The notes under the pieces were generated by a model. That model was not told the origin of the DNA. It worked only from the letters and a program-made list of their open reading frames with translations, and did not search any database. A stretch of 64,000 bases of DNA from contig JBLHLC010000016.1 in NCBI GenBank assembly GCA_047619685.1, positions 28,841 to 92,840 on the forward strand, read 5' to 3'. The stretch comes from JABDJZ01 sp047619685. GTDB taxonomy: Bacteria > Bacteroidota > Rhodothermia > Rhodothermales > UBA10348. Numbering within the stretch: the first letter of the stretch is position 1; each line of letters begins with the position of its first letter. Of this stretch, positions 52,437 to 60,695 are shown one piece after another. Made by a program: the position numbers and the translations under genes.

Positions 52437-52969
52437 GTCGGCCTTTTCCGGAACGCGCAGCAACGTTGGTGTGCTCGGCGGTCATTTTTGTGTCGGGCTG
52501 CAGCCTGCTGGCCGGCTGCGGTCTCCTGGGCGGCGACGAAACCGTTGGCGGTACGTATGTCTTCTCCAACGCGTACGGCTATGAGGAGACCATCGTCGTT
52601 CGACCCGACTTTGAGGAGCACCTCAGGTTCGAGGTCGCAGGCCAGGTGGTGATTGAGGAGCGGGATGGTACACTCTCAGGCGAAGGGTCCTGCACCAAAA
52701 CGATTATTTCCCTGCGCCTACCGGACAGTCTGGAACAGCGAACTGAGTCTACGGCCGGGGTCACCTTCACGGGTACCCGAAGCGGGAACCGACTGGTGGA
52801 TGTGGACCTGACCGGATGTGCCTATCCGAGGACCATGACCGGAGAAGTACGGGGTGGCAGAATAGTCCTTGAGACAGACCTTGATTTCCCCGTATCCAGG
52901 GGCACGACCCTCATCTCAGACCGGTTCGGAGACCCTACCCGCCTCGAGATGACCCGTTCTGATTCGTAG
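52433..52969 (+). CDS. Small lipoprotein of unknown function
   Basis: A 178-residue protein starting at GTG 52433 inside the lptD stop (GTGA). A signal peptide (AATLVCSAVIFVSGC) gives a possible lipobox VSGC or LAGC (Cys23 or Cys29). The mature part is beta-rich, with a pair of cysteines (GSCTKT, LTGCAY) that may form a disulphide. No known domain is recognised. Coupling to lptD suggests an envelope role, by inference only. Confidence 0.65.
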   Translation: MSRPFPERAATLVCSAVIFVSGCSLLAGCGLLGGDETVGGTYVFSNAYGYEETIVVRPDFEEHLRFEVAGQVVIEERDGTLSGEGSCTKTIISLRLPDSLEQRTESTAGVTFTGTRSGNRLVDVDLTGCAYPRTMTGEVRGGRIVLETDLDFPVSRGTTLISDRFGDPTRLEMTRSDS

Positions 52970-53038
52970 ACCGGGTCAGTGGTTGTTTTGGCCCGCGGCT
53001 TGCAGTGGCGACAGGAGACGCTGCAATTCGAGACCACT

Positions 53039-53335
53039 ATGTTTCTCCTGCCCAAACGGGTCCTCCGCCTCCTGCCAGATCGCCTCCGTCAGGTGGTTGA
53101 TCCAGCGACCGACAGGGACCGTCGGATTGCCCGACGCCTCCAAGACCTCTTCGAGCGCGAACTCGCCATGACGGAGATCGGCGGCCTCCAGTTCTTTGTG
53201 CATCAGGGATCAGTTGTCCTGAAGGGCCAACTCCAGCACCAAGACGACAGGGAAGCCGTACTCGAATTGATCGGAGCCGTCCCCGAGGTTCGACGGGTGG
53301 TGGACCACCTGGAAGCCGCCCACCAGGCCGCCTAG
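53039..53335 (+). CDS. BON-domain protein
   Basis: A 98-residue protein. Residues 25-95 fit one BON domain: RRIARRLQDLFERELAMTEIGGLQFFVHQGSVVLKGQLQHQDDREAVLEL, then VPEVRRVVDHLE. BON domains bind phospholipid or membranes in the envelope, but no signal peptide is clear here, so location is uncertain. The ATG 53039 is chosen because earlier in-frame codons lie in non-domain sequence. It follows the lipoprotein by 69 bases and converges on the GNAT. Confidence 0.75.
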   Translation: MFLLPKRVLRLLPDRLRQVVDPATDRDRRIARRLQDLFERELAMTEIGGLQFFVHQGSVVLKGQLQHQDDREAVLELIGAVPEVRRVVDHLEAAHQAA

Positions 53336-53357
53336 AAAGGGCGTCTGTCCGCTCAGA

Positions 53358-53756
53358 CTAGCAGTTTCTGACCCACCCGTTCTCGACGCGCTCGAATCCC
53401 AGCTTCTGGTAGTAGCGCGAGGATATGCTACTGTGTCTGAGAACCAGTTCGGTGCCTTTGCAGCGCTCGAAGATGCGATCCAGAAGCAGCCTCCCCACGC
53501 CGGATCCCTGAACGTCGGGTTCAACGGCCAACTCGCAGAGGAAGCTCTGGGCAACGCCATCTGACAGGGCGCGGGCGATCCCGGCCAGTTGCTCACCATG
53601 CCATGCCGTGATTACGATGTCCGAGGACTCGAACTTCTTCCAAACGCGCTCCGGCGTGTCCACCGCTCGAAGTAGCGGTGCACGGCGATACATGGTAATG
53701 ATGCGGCCGGGGGTCAACCCCTCAAGACCATTCTTGATGGACAAGTCCGAGATCAT
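53358..53756 (-). CDS. GNAT-family N-acetyltransferase
   Basis: A 132-residue single-domain acetyltransferase. ITAWHGEQLAGIARALSDGV, then FLCELAVEPDVQGSGVGRLLLDRIF (the acetyl-CoA-binding Q-x-x-G-x-G loop) and the late YYQKLGFERVEN give the fold. The acceptor cannot be deduced. It starts 11 bases after the ABC ATPase stop and is probably co-transcribed with it and sucC. Confidence 0.88.
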   Translation of the reverse strand: MISDLSIKNGLEGLTPGRIITMYRRAPLLRAVDTPERVWKKFESSDIVITAWHGEQLAGIARALSDGVAQSFLCELAVEPDVQGSGVGRLLLDRIFERCKGTELVLRHSSISSRYYQKLGFERVENGWVRNC

Positions 53757-53767
53757 GAGAAATGCTT

Positions 53768-54784
53768 TTAAAGGTCGTCCTTGACCCAGCGGGAGGAAAG
53801 CGCGGAAAAGGCTGACGTGCCCTCCAAGGTATCATCAGAACCCAAACGCATGCGCATCAGGACGCCTTCCGCCTCGATAGTCCATTCCGTGTGTGAACCC
53901 AAAAACTGCCGACTCACCACTCGGGCATTCAGGGGACCTTGTTCGTCTGGCAACAGATCCTCGGGGCGAATGCTCAGCGAAAAGCCCGTCGGCGCTGGGG
54001 GTGGCCCTGCAAGCCTGGCTGCCATAGCAGCGTCACCAATGATGTTGCTGCCCCCCAGAAACTGAGCGACATAGGCCGTTTCTGGATGTTTGTATAACGC
54101 TGCGGGAGGCCCTACCTGTACGAATTTCCCGTCGCGCATAACGGCCATGACATCAGATACAGCCATCGCCTCCTGCTGATCGTGGGTGACGTACACGCTG
54201 GTCGTCCCGAGTGACTGCTGTAGTTCGCGCAGTTCAACGCGGGTCTTCTCGCGCAGCGCCACATCGAGATTAGACAGGGGCTCGTCAAAGAGCATCACCT
54301 GCGGCTCGACGATGAGCGCGCGGGCCAGTGCAACCCGCTGCTGCTGCCCTCCCGACAGGGCCGTCACGCCTCGCTGCGCCAGATGCCCCATCCCAACCAA
54401 TTCGAGCGCCGCCTCCACCCTTTCCTTCCGCAGACCCTTGGCGATCCGTCGGACACGGAGCCCGTACTCCACATTGTCCCAGACTGTCATGGACGGAAAC
54501 AGTGCATAGCTCTGAAAGACCATCGCCGTAGGCCGGCGCTGGGCTGGCCGGTCGGTCATGTCGATGCCGTCTATCAACACCCGTCCCGCCGTGGGCTCTT
54601 CCAATCCCGCTATCATGCGGAGGAGTGTAGACTTGCCGCAGCCGGACGGTCCCAGGAGCGCAAAAAATGTCCCCGGGCGAATGTCCACGCTGACCCCTGC
54701 GACAGCGGCAGCATCTCCGAACTGCTTGACGAGTCCTTCCAGTTGAACCCGTCCTACGGCGGCAGTGTCGGCGTCCGAACTCAT
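53768..54784 (-). CDS. ABC importer ATPase, PotA/FbpC-type, orphan
   Basis: A 338-residue ATPase: Walker A GPSGCGKST (about residue 46), Q-loop, signature LSGGQQQRVALARAL, Walker B VMLFDEPLSNLD, and the H-loop VTHDQQEA. A C-terminal TOBE-like regulatory domain (about 250-330) is seen, as in iron, spermidine and sulfate importers. No permease or binding protein is found in the window, so its partners are elsewhere. It begins 14 bases after sucC, a neighbour without an evident link. Confidence 0.9.
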   Translation of the reverse strand: MSSDADTAAVGRVQLEGLVKQFGDAAAVAGVSVDIRPGTFFALLGPSGCGKSTLLRMIAGLEEPTAGRVLIDGIDMTDRPAQRRPTAMVFQSYALFPSMTVWDNVEYGLRVRRIAKGLRKERVEAALELVGMGHLAQRGVTALSGGQQQRVALARALIVEPQVMLFDEPLSNLDVALREKTRVELRELQQSLGTTSVYVTHDQQEAMAVSDVMAVMRDGKFVQVGPPAALYKHPETAYVAQFLGGSNIIGDAAMAARLAGPPPAPTGFSLSIRPEDLLPDEQGPLNARVVSRQFLGSHTEWTIEAEGVLMRMRLGSDDTLEGTSAFSALSSRWVKDDL

Positions 54785-54798
54785 GGATCAGACGTGCG

Positions 54799-55971
54799 TC
54801 AGGCCATCGCCGCGGCGACCTTGTCGGACGCCTCCTGAAACAGGATCGCGGTCTCTATGGCCAGGCCGCTCCCATCCAGGATGGCCTTCCCTTCTTCCGC
54901 GTTAGTACCCTGAAGCCGGACAATCAACGGCATGTTTATTTCGACCTTGCTGGCGGCTTCCACAATTCCCGCAGCCACCTGATCACACCGAACAATGCCG
55001 CCGAAAATGTTGACCAGAATGGCCTTGACACCTGGGTCCTTCAGGATGATTCGGAAGCCGGCTTCAACCGTTGTCGGGTTGGCAGAACCGCCGACATCCA
55101 GGAAGTTGGCAGGCTCGCCGCCAGCCAGCTTGATGATGTCCATGGTGGCCATGGCCAGACCCGCCCCGTTCACCATGCAGCCCACGTTGCCATCCAACTT
55201 GATGTAGTTGAGCCCGTGTTCTCCGGCCTCAACCTCAAGGGCGTCCTCCTCATTCACATCGCGAAGTGCCTCGATGTCCGGATGACGGTAAAGCGCGTTG
55301 TCGTCGATGGTGATCTTCGCATCCACGGCGATGACATCACCCTGCTCGGTGAGCACCATGGGGTTGATCTCTGCCAGCGAACAATCCGTCTTGTCGTAAG
55401 CGTTGTACACCAGGGCGATAAACTTGGCCGCCTGCTTGAGAGCAGGACCTTCAAAACCAAGACCGAAAGCGAGAGCCGAAACCTGGCTACGCTGGAGCCC
55501 GATGAGGGGGTCGACCCAGGTCTTCAGAATCTTCTCGGGGCTATCTTCAGCCACGCTCTCAATTTCGACGCCACCCTCGGTCGATACCATGATGACTGGC
55601 ATGCTCCGATTCCGGTCGAGCGTAATGCCCAGATAGAACTCCTTGGCGATATCGACCGCGTCCGCGATCAGGATCGTCCGAACCTCCTGCCCCTCAGGAC
55701 CGGTCTGGTGCGTCTTCAGCATCATGCCAAGCATGGCCGCTGCTTTCTCGCGGACATCCTCGACGCTGCGCGCCAGTTTGACGCCGCCGCCTTTGCCTCT
55801 ACCTCCCGCGTGAATCTGAGCCTTGACGACAAACAGTTCTGCTCCGGTTTCGGCGTGCATCTTTCGAGCTGCATCAGCCGCGCCTTCGGCAGTAGTGGCA
55901 ACTTCGCCAGCCTGTACAGGGACACCGTACTTGGCGAGGAGCTCTTTGGCCTGGTACTCGTGGATCTTCAT
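54799..55971 (-). CDS. sucC: Succinyl-CoA ligase, ADP/GDP-forming, beta subunit
   Basis: A 390-residue subunit that makes succinyl-CoA reversibly in the TCA cycle. MKIHEYQAKELLAKYGVPVQ opens the ATP-grasp domain; AQIHAGGRGKGGGVKL, NPMVLTEQGDVIAVDAK, MVNGAGLAMATMDI and ILVNIFGGIVRCD follow. ATG 55971 gives the standard length. The alpha subunit (sucD) is not adjacent, although the two are neighbours in many genomes. The downstream genes are an ABC ATPase and a GNAT. Confidence 0.97.
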   Translation of the reverse strand: MKIHEYQAKELLAKYGVPVQAGEVATTAEGAADAARKMHAETGAELFVVKAQIHAGGRGKGGGVKLARSVEDVREKAAAMLGMMLKTHQTGPEGQEVRTILIADAVDIAKEFYLGITLDRNRSMPVIMVSTEGGVEIESVAEDSPEKILKTWVDPLIGLQRSQVSALAFGLGFEGPALKQAAKFIALVYNAYDKTDCSLAEINPMVLTEQGDVIAVDAKITIDDNALYRHPDIEALRDVNEEDALEVEAGEHGLNYIKLDGNVGCMVNGAGLAMATMDIIKLAGGEPANFLDVGGSANPTTVEAGFRIILKDPGVKAILVNIFGGIVRCDQVAAGIVEAASKVEINMPLIVRLQGTNAEEGKAILDGSGLAIETAILFQEASDKVAAAMA

Positions 55972-56020
55972 CGGGCGGTCGGCTGGATAAGGGTTCGAGT
56001 ATGAAACTACGGGGCCCACA

Positions 56021-56054
56021 CGGCGAAAGTCCCGCGCTCTCCCCTATTTCGCCG
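56021..56054. repeat. 8-bp inverted repeat between sucC and the LPS permease
   Basis: CGGCGAAA (56021-56028) and TTTCGCCG (56047-56054) are a perfect inverted repeat with an 18-base spacer, in the 141-bp gap between two divergent genes. A smaller AGCGAAACGCT follows. It could be an operator or a hairpin; no protein is implied. Confidence 0.4.
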
Positions 56055-56112
56055 TTTCTTACAGCGAAACGCTGCGACGCGTAATGACGTTGGACAGACA
56101 AACGGGTGACGT

Positions 56113-57210
56113 GTGGGAAAACCGCTTAAGACCTTCGATTTATTGATCATTCGCCGCCTTTCGAGCACCTATCTGGTGCTGATGGGCGCGCTGATCGTGT
56201 TCTTCATCGTGCTGCACTACGTGGAGTATGTGGATGATTTCATCGACAGCGGCGCCACGACGGCGGAAGTATTCAAGGTCTACTACCCCAATTACGTCCC
56301 GGAGATTATCCGTCTGATGTCTCCGTTGGCCCTTTTTCTGGCCACGCTGTTCATGACCGGCCGCATGGCGCAGAAGATGGAACTGGCGGCGCTCCAGACA
56401 TCCGGGGTCTCGCTCTACCGAATTCTGGTGCCGTTCGCGCTGGTGGGCCTCATGGTGACCGGGACGATGTTCTGGTTCAACGGTTGGGTGGTCCCCGAGG
56501 CCAATCGGGTCCGAATCACGTTTGAGAAACAGCACACAAAGGATCGGTCGTCGGTGGACGAGTACAATAACATTCACCGCCAGAACAGCCCGGGCAGCGT
56601 CATCACGGTCAATTTTTTCGACCGTACCACACAGACCGCGCACACCGTGACGCTGGAACGGTTCGAAGACGAAGCCCGCCTCACCGAGCGGATCGACGCC
56701 CGCAGCATGCAGTGGGTGGACAGCCTCAAGGTTTGGCGCCTTCGCAGTCCCACCATCCGGACTTTCCTCCCGGATGGGTCGGAGAGGCTGCGGACTCTGG
56801 CCCAGAAGGACACCGTTCTGGCGCTGTTGCCCAGGAATATGGCCCGCACCGACGGGGACGTGGAGTCCATGACGATTCCGGACGCAAAGGAGTATCTGGC
56901 CGTTCTCGAGCGAGCGGGCGCAGACAACCTCGGGGTACCGCGCGTCATCTATCACGGCAAGTATGCCTACCCCTTCTCAAACCTGATCCTCATCCTGCTG
57001 GCCGTGCCGCTTGCCGCCGTGCGCCGGCGCAAGGGCCAGGCCCTCGTCATGGGCGTGGGTCTGCTGGTTGCCTTCGTGTACCTGGCGCTGATGAAGTTTC
57101 TGGAGCCATTCGGCTACCAGGGCCTCCTTTCTCCCCAGGCCACGGCCTGGATACCCCACGCGCTCTTCCTTGGCATTGCGGCCATCGTCGTACTGAAGGC
57201 CAAGAAGTAG
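56113..57210 (+). CDS. LptF/LptG-family permease
   Basis: A 365-residue inner-membrane protein with helices near residues 20-40, 60-80 and 100-120, a periplasmic beta domain (about 130-280), and three C-terminal helices starting around 285. FDLLIIRRLSSTYLVLMGALIVFF and LAALQTSGVSLYRIL are typical. These permeases work with an ATPase (LptB) to lift LPS toward the outer membrane, matching lptD in the window. GTG 56113 is the start seen. Only one permease of this type is here; a partner LptF or LptG would be elsewhere. Confidence 0.9.
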   Translation: MGKPLKTFDLLIIRRLSSTYLVLMGALIVFFIVLHYVEYVDDFIDSGATTAEVFKVYYPNYVPEIIRLMSPLALFLATLFMTGRMAQKMELAALQTSGVSLYRILVPFALVGLMVTGTMFWFNGWVVPEANRVRITFEKQHTKDRSSVDEYNNIHRQNSPGSVITVNFFDRTTQTAHTVTLERFEDEARLTERIDARSMQWVDSLKVWRLRSPTIRTFLPDGSERLRTLAQKDTVLALLPRNMARTDGDVESMTIPDAKEYLAVLERAGADNLGVPRVIYHGKYAYPFSNLILILLAVPLAAVRRRKGQALVMGVGLLVAFVYLALMKFLEPFGYQGLLSPQATAWIPHALFLGIAAIVVLKAKK

Positions 57211-57236
57211 GGGTACGGGGAGCCTGGGGGAGCCTC

Positions 57237-57557
57237 CTAGGCCTCTCCGCTGGGCCCGGCGAACTGGATGGCCGGACCGGGGAATCCAGCCTCGGCAATT
57301 TCTCCGTGTGCGCGTTCGTAGCGCTCCAGGTTCTCTGCCAGCGCCCGCAAGAGGCGTTTTGCGTGTGCCGGAGTCACGATGATGCGGGACTTGACACGCG
57401 CCTTGGGAACACCCGGCATTACGCGAATGAAGTCCATGACGAACTCTTCGGACGAATGGGCAATCATCACCAAATTGGCATAGACGCCCTCAGCGACCTC
57501 CTCGCTGAGTTCAATGTTGATCTGCTGATTGGGGGCTGGGGCCTGTTGATTGCTCAT
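57237..57557 (-). CDS. DUF3467 domain protein
   Basis: A 106-residue protein. INIELSEEVAEGVYANLVMIAHSSEEFVMDFIRVMPG and ARVKSRIIVTPAHAKRLLRALAENLERYERAHGEI match DUF3467, found widely in bacteria and archaea; its function is not known. The ATG 57557 gives a short polar N-terminus. It begins 25 bases after the cystathionine beta-synthase stop and may be co-transcribed with it. Confidence 0.85.
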   Translation of the reverse strand: MSNQQAPAPNQQINIELSEEVAEGVYANLVMIAHSSEEFVMDFIRVMPGVPKARVKSRIIVTPAHAKRLLRALAENLERYERAHGEIAEAGFPGPAIQFAGPSGEA

Positions 57558-57582
57558 AGTCTTTGTCAAATCCAGAAAAAAG

Positions 57583-58992
57583 TCAAGCCGAGACGGCGGC
57601 TCCGGGTTTCTTGCCTACGGAAAGCGCCCGGATAAGGTCGCTCTTGGTGATGATGCGGTACCCGCCGTCGGCGGCCTTTACCAGAACCGCTCCGGGTTCC
57701 TGGCCAAGGTATGCCGACAGGTGGTCCAGGTGAAGGGATGGCGGCACGACCGGAATCGCCTCGGCCATGACGGTCTCCACAGCGTTGTCCCGCGCGGCAG
57801 GATCGGCTAAAAGCCGGCTCAGAATAATGCCCTCGGAGAGGCTTCCGACCACCATCTCTCCGTCGATTACCGGGACCTGGGAAATGCCGTTCTGGGTCAT
57901 CAGATCGATGGCGGTCCCCAGCGTATCGCGGGAGCCCACGGACATGACGGACGGCTCTCCACGACGGGTCGCCTCGATTTCCTCGACGGTCCATTCCGGA
58001 CGCGACGACAGGAAGCCGTGATTGCGCATCCAGGTATCGTTGTAGGTCTTGGACAGGTAACGGAATCCGGAGTCCGGGAGCATAACCACGACGACATCGT
58101 CCGCCGTGAGTGCTTTTTCCTGTGACTCGATCCAATGAATGGCCCCCGCCACGGCCATCCCGCAGGACTGCCCCACAAAGAGGCCTTCTTCCCGCGCAAG
58201 CCGCCGGGTGTACACCATGGACTCACGGTCTGTAACCCGGACATAGTCATCCAGCAGGCCGAAATCCATGTTGCCGGCCAAAATATCCTCGCCCACCCCT
58301 TCGGTCACGTAGGGATAGACCTCCTTCTCGTCAAACTCCCCCGTGAAGAAGTACTTGTGGTACACCGAACCGTAGGGGTCCACCCCGATGAGCTTGATGT
58401 TTGGATTCTTCTCCTTCAGGTACTTCCCGGTCCCGGAAAGGGTACCTCCGGTGCCCGCGGTGGCCACAAAGTGGGTTATCCGACCCTCGGTCTGCTCCCA
58501 AAGCTCGGGGCCCGTCGTCTCGTAGTGCGCCTGGGCGTTTGCAGGATTGTCGTATTGATTGAGGTAGACGGAATTCGGCGTCTCTATGGCCAACCGCTTC
58601 GCGACCGAGTAGTAGGAACGCGGATCGTCCGGGGCTACTGCCGTGGGACACACGATGACTTCGGCGCCCAGTGCCCTCAGCACGTCAATCTTCTCCTGAC
58701 TCTGTTTGTCGGTCGTGGTGAAAATGCAATTGTAGCCCTTGACTATGGCCGCAAGTGCTATTCCCGCTCCCGTGTTGCCACTGGTCCCCTCGATGATGGT
58801 CCCGCCAGGCTTCAGAAGACCATCCCTTTCGGCGGCCTCCACCATTGCCAGACCGATTCGATCCTTGACGGACGAACCCGGGTTAAAAAATTCAACCTTC
58901 GCAACTACCGTGCAGGGCAGTTTACGCACCAGGCTGTTGAGACGAACCAGCGGGGTGTTCCCGATGGTTCCAAGCACATTGTCACTCCACAT
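57583..58992 (-). CDS. Cystathionine beta-synthase-type PLP enzyme with C-terminal CBS pair
   Basis: A 469-residue enzyme. WSDNVLGTIGNTPLVRLN opens the fold; Lys43 in NPGSSVKDRIG binds PLP; EGTSGNTGAGIALAA binds substrate carboxylate; ATAGTGGTLSGTGKYLKEKNP holds the phosphate loop. Two CBS domains (about 345-469) follow, as in animal and bacterial cystathionine beta-synthases, and would bind regulatory nucleotides. It joins serine and homocysteine, or works as a cysteine synthase; the sequence does not settle this. ATG 58992 is chosen over TTG 59007. Confidence 0.9.
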   Translation of the reverse strand: MWSDNVLGTIGNTPLVRLNSLVRKLPCTVVAKVEFFNPGSSVKDRIGLAMVEAAERDGLLKPGGTIIEGTSGNTGAGIALAAIVKGYNCIFTTTDKQSQEKIDVLRALGAEVIVCPTAVAPDDPRSYYSVAKRLAIETPNSVYLNQYDNPANAQAHYETTGPELWEQTEGRITHFVATAGTGGTLSGTGKYLKEKNPNIKLIGVDPYGSVYHKYFFTGEFDEKEVYPYVTEGVGEDILAGNMDFGLLDDYVRVTDRESMVYTRRLAREEGLFVGQSCGMAVAGAIHWIESQEKALTADDVVVVMLPDSGFRYLSKTYNDTWMRNHGFLSSRPEWTVEEIEATRRGEPSVMSVGSRDTLGTAIDLMTQNGISQVPVIDGEMVVGSLSEGIILSRLLADPAARDNAVETVMAEAIPVVPPSLHLDHLSAYLGQEPGAVLVKAADGGYRIITKSDLIRALSVGKKPGAAVSA

Positions 58993-59105
58993 GAGCGAGA
59001 CCGCCAATTACTATATTTGAACGTCGTACCCCACACCGGAGCCAACCGCGGCCTCCAATGTAGGGATGGGCAAAAGGTTTTCGACCCCGGACTTATTCGC
59101 ATCAG

Positions 59106-60581
59106 ATGCAATCTGACCCTCTGTTTGCTCCAGTAGACCCCGAAGTCCTGGTCACCTCCATCGACCCGGCAACTGGACGGGCCCAACCAAATCCGGAGTG
59201 GCGTCGGATATTGGGGACTGCCGACGAGCCGTTTCGCGCAATGGATGAGCCCGATGCGGCGGACGCCCTGCGTCTGGTCCGAGAGGCTTCGGAAGGTCGG
59301 ATGACGACGGCCAGGCTGTTTCTTTTGACCACGGCGGGAGACCCAAGGCCTGTCCTGCTCAACTTCATCCCCGTGCACCTGGGTGATATGACGTCGGGGT
59401 TGCCGGTTGTGGTGACTGGAGAAGTTCTTGAGCAACCGGCTACCTGGACGGCGAACCAGACGGAACAGCACCGGATGGAAACCCTTGGTCGGATGACGAT
59501 GGGGATCGTGCACGATTTCAACAACCTTCTCAGCGGGATCATCGGACACGCGGAACTGATGGAAAATGCACTCGCCCGCGAGTTGGACGCGGAGGTGCTC
59601 CAGGAACATGTCCGGACAATCAAACTGGCCGCCAAGGACAGCGGCGACCGCATCAAGACCCTGCAGACCTACATCCGAAAGGAGCAAAAGGCGGCGTTCA
59701 TCCCGCTTGACCTTCCCAGCATCATACAGGACTGCGTGGTGCTCACGAGGCCGTACTGGTACAACGAGCCGCGTCGGCAGGGCATTGCCATTACCGTGGA
59801 GCAGGACCTGAACCAGGTCCCGTCCATCATGGGGTCAGCGGCCGAACTGCGCGATGTGCTGGTGAATCTGATCCTGAACGCAGTGCAGGCCATGCCAGGG
59901 GGCGGTGTCCTCACAATTCGCGCTTGGCATGCGGGGGAGCGCGTCGTCATCTCGGTGGCGGATTCCGGCGTGGGCATGAGTCCGGCAGTCTGTGCGAGGA
60001 TTTTCGAGCCCATGTACACCACCAAAGGTGAGGGTGGAAACGGTATGGGGCTGGCTGTGGCTTCAGGCGTGATCCAGGAGCACTACGGTACCATCGACGT
60101 GGAGTCGTCGTTGGGTGTCGGTACCTGCTTCACACTCCGGTTTCCGGTGGGGTTGGACCAGGCCCTCCCGGCGGAAGAGTCTTCTGCCTCGACGGTCGTA
60201 TCCGCCGACCGGCCCAGGTCTTCGAACGGAATTCGGGTGCTCGTAGTTGACGACGAACCCATGGTGCGCAGCGTCCTGAGGAAGTTGCTCGCGCTACGCG
60301 GGCACACCGTCATCGAGGCGGACTCTGGCGCCAAAGCACTCTCTATCCTCCATAACGAGCAGTTTGACGTGATCATCACGGACCAGGGAATGCCAGAAAT
60401 GAACGGCCGGGAGTTTGCGCGACGAACGCGCGCGTTCTTGCCCGACATCCCGATCGTCCTCCTGACGGGCGATACCCATACCGGCACGACCGATGCCTCA
60501 ATCTCTGCCGTCTTGGCTAAACCTTTCAAGATTGAGGAGGTCGAAGGGACCATCACTGACCTGGCGGCATCAACGGCCTGA
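59106..60581 (+). CDS. Soluble hybrid histidine kinase with C-terminal receiver
   Basis: A 491-residue protein with no membrane segment. A PAS-like N-terminal part (about 1-115) is followed by the NtrB-type dimerisation helix GIVHDFNNLLSGI (His136), the N-box NLILNAVQAMP, and G1/G2 boxes ADSGVGM and GGNGMGLAVASGVIQEH. A receiver starts at residue 377 (VLVVDDEPM), with Asp426 in ITDQGMPEMNG and Lys472 in LAKPF. Phosphate probably passes within the protein or onward to an Hpt. No DNA-binding output or partner regulator is adjacent. It is divergent from the CBS gene and upstream of lon. Confidence 0.92.
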   Translation: MQSDPLFAPVDPEVLVTSIDPATGRAQPNPEWRRILGTADEPFRAMDEPDAADALRLVREASEGRMTTARLFLLTTAGDPRPVLLNFIPVHLGDMTSGLPVVVTGEVLEQPATWTANQTEQHRMETLGRMTMGIVHDFNNLLSGIIGHAELMENALARELDAEVLQEHVRTIKLAAKDSGDRIKTLQTYIRKEQKAAFIPLDLPSIIQDCVVLTRPYWYNEPRRQGIAITVEQDLNQVPSIMGSAAELRDVLVNLILNAVQAMPGGGVLTIRAWHAGERVVISVADSGVGMSPAVCARIFEPMYTTKGEGGNGMGLAVASGVIQEHYGTIDVESSLGVGTCFTLRFPVGLDQALPAEESSASTVVSADRPRSSNGIRVLVVDDEPMVRSVLRKLLALRGHTVIEADSGAKALSILHNEQFDVIITDQGMPEMNGREFARRTRAFLPDIPIVLLTGDTHTGTTDASISAVLAKPFKIEEVEGTITDLAASTA

Positions 60582-60695
60582 CAGGCTGACAGGGGTCACT
60601 AGTTGGCCTGGTTTTTGAATGCCGACACAACCAAGTTGGCACCTACCGATTTCGTCCGATCCCATGCAGGGATCCGCACCCAAAGCTTCCACCAC

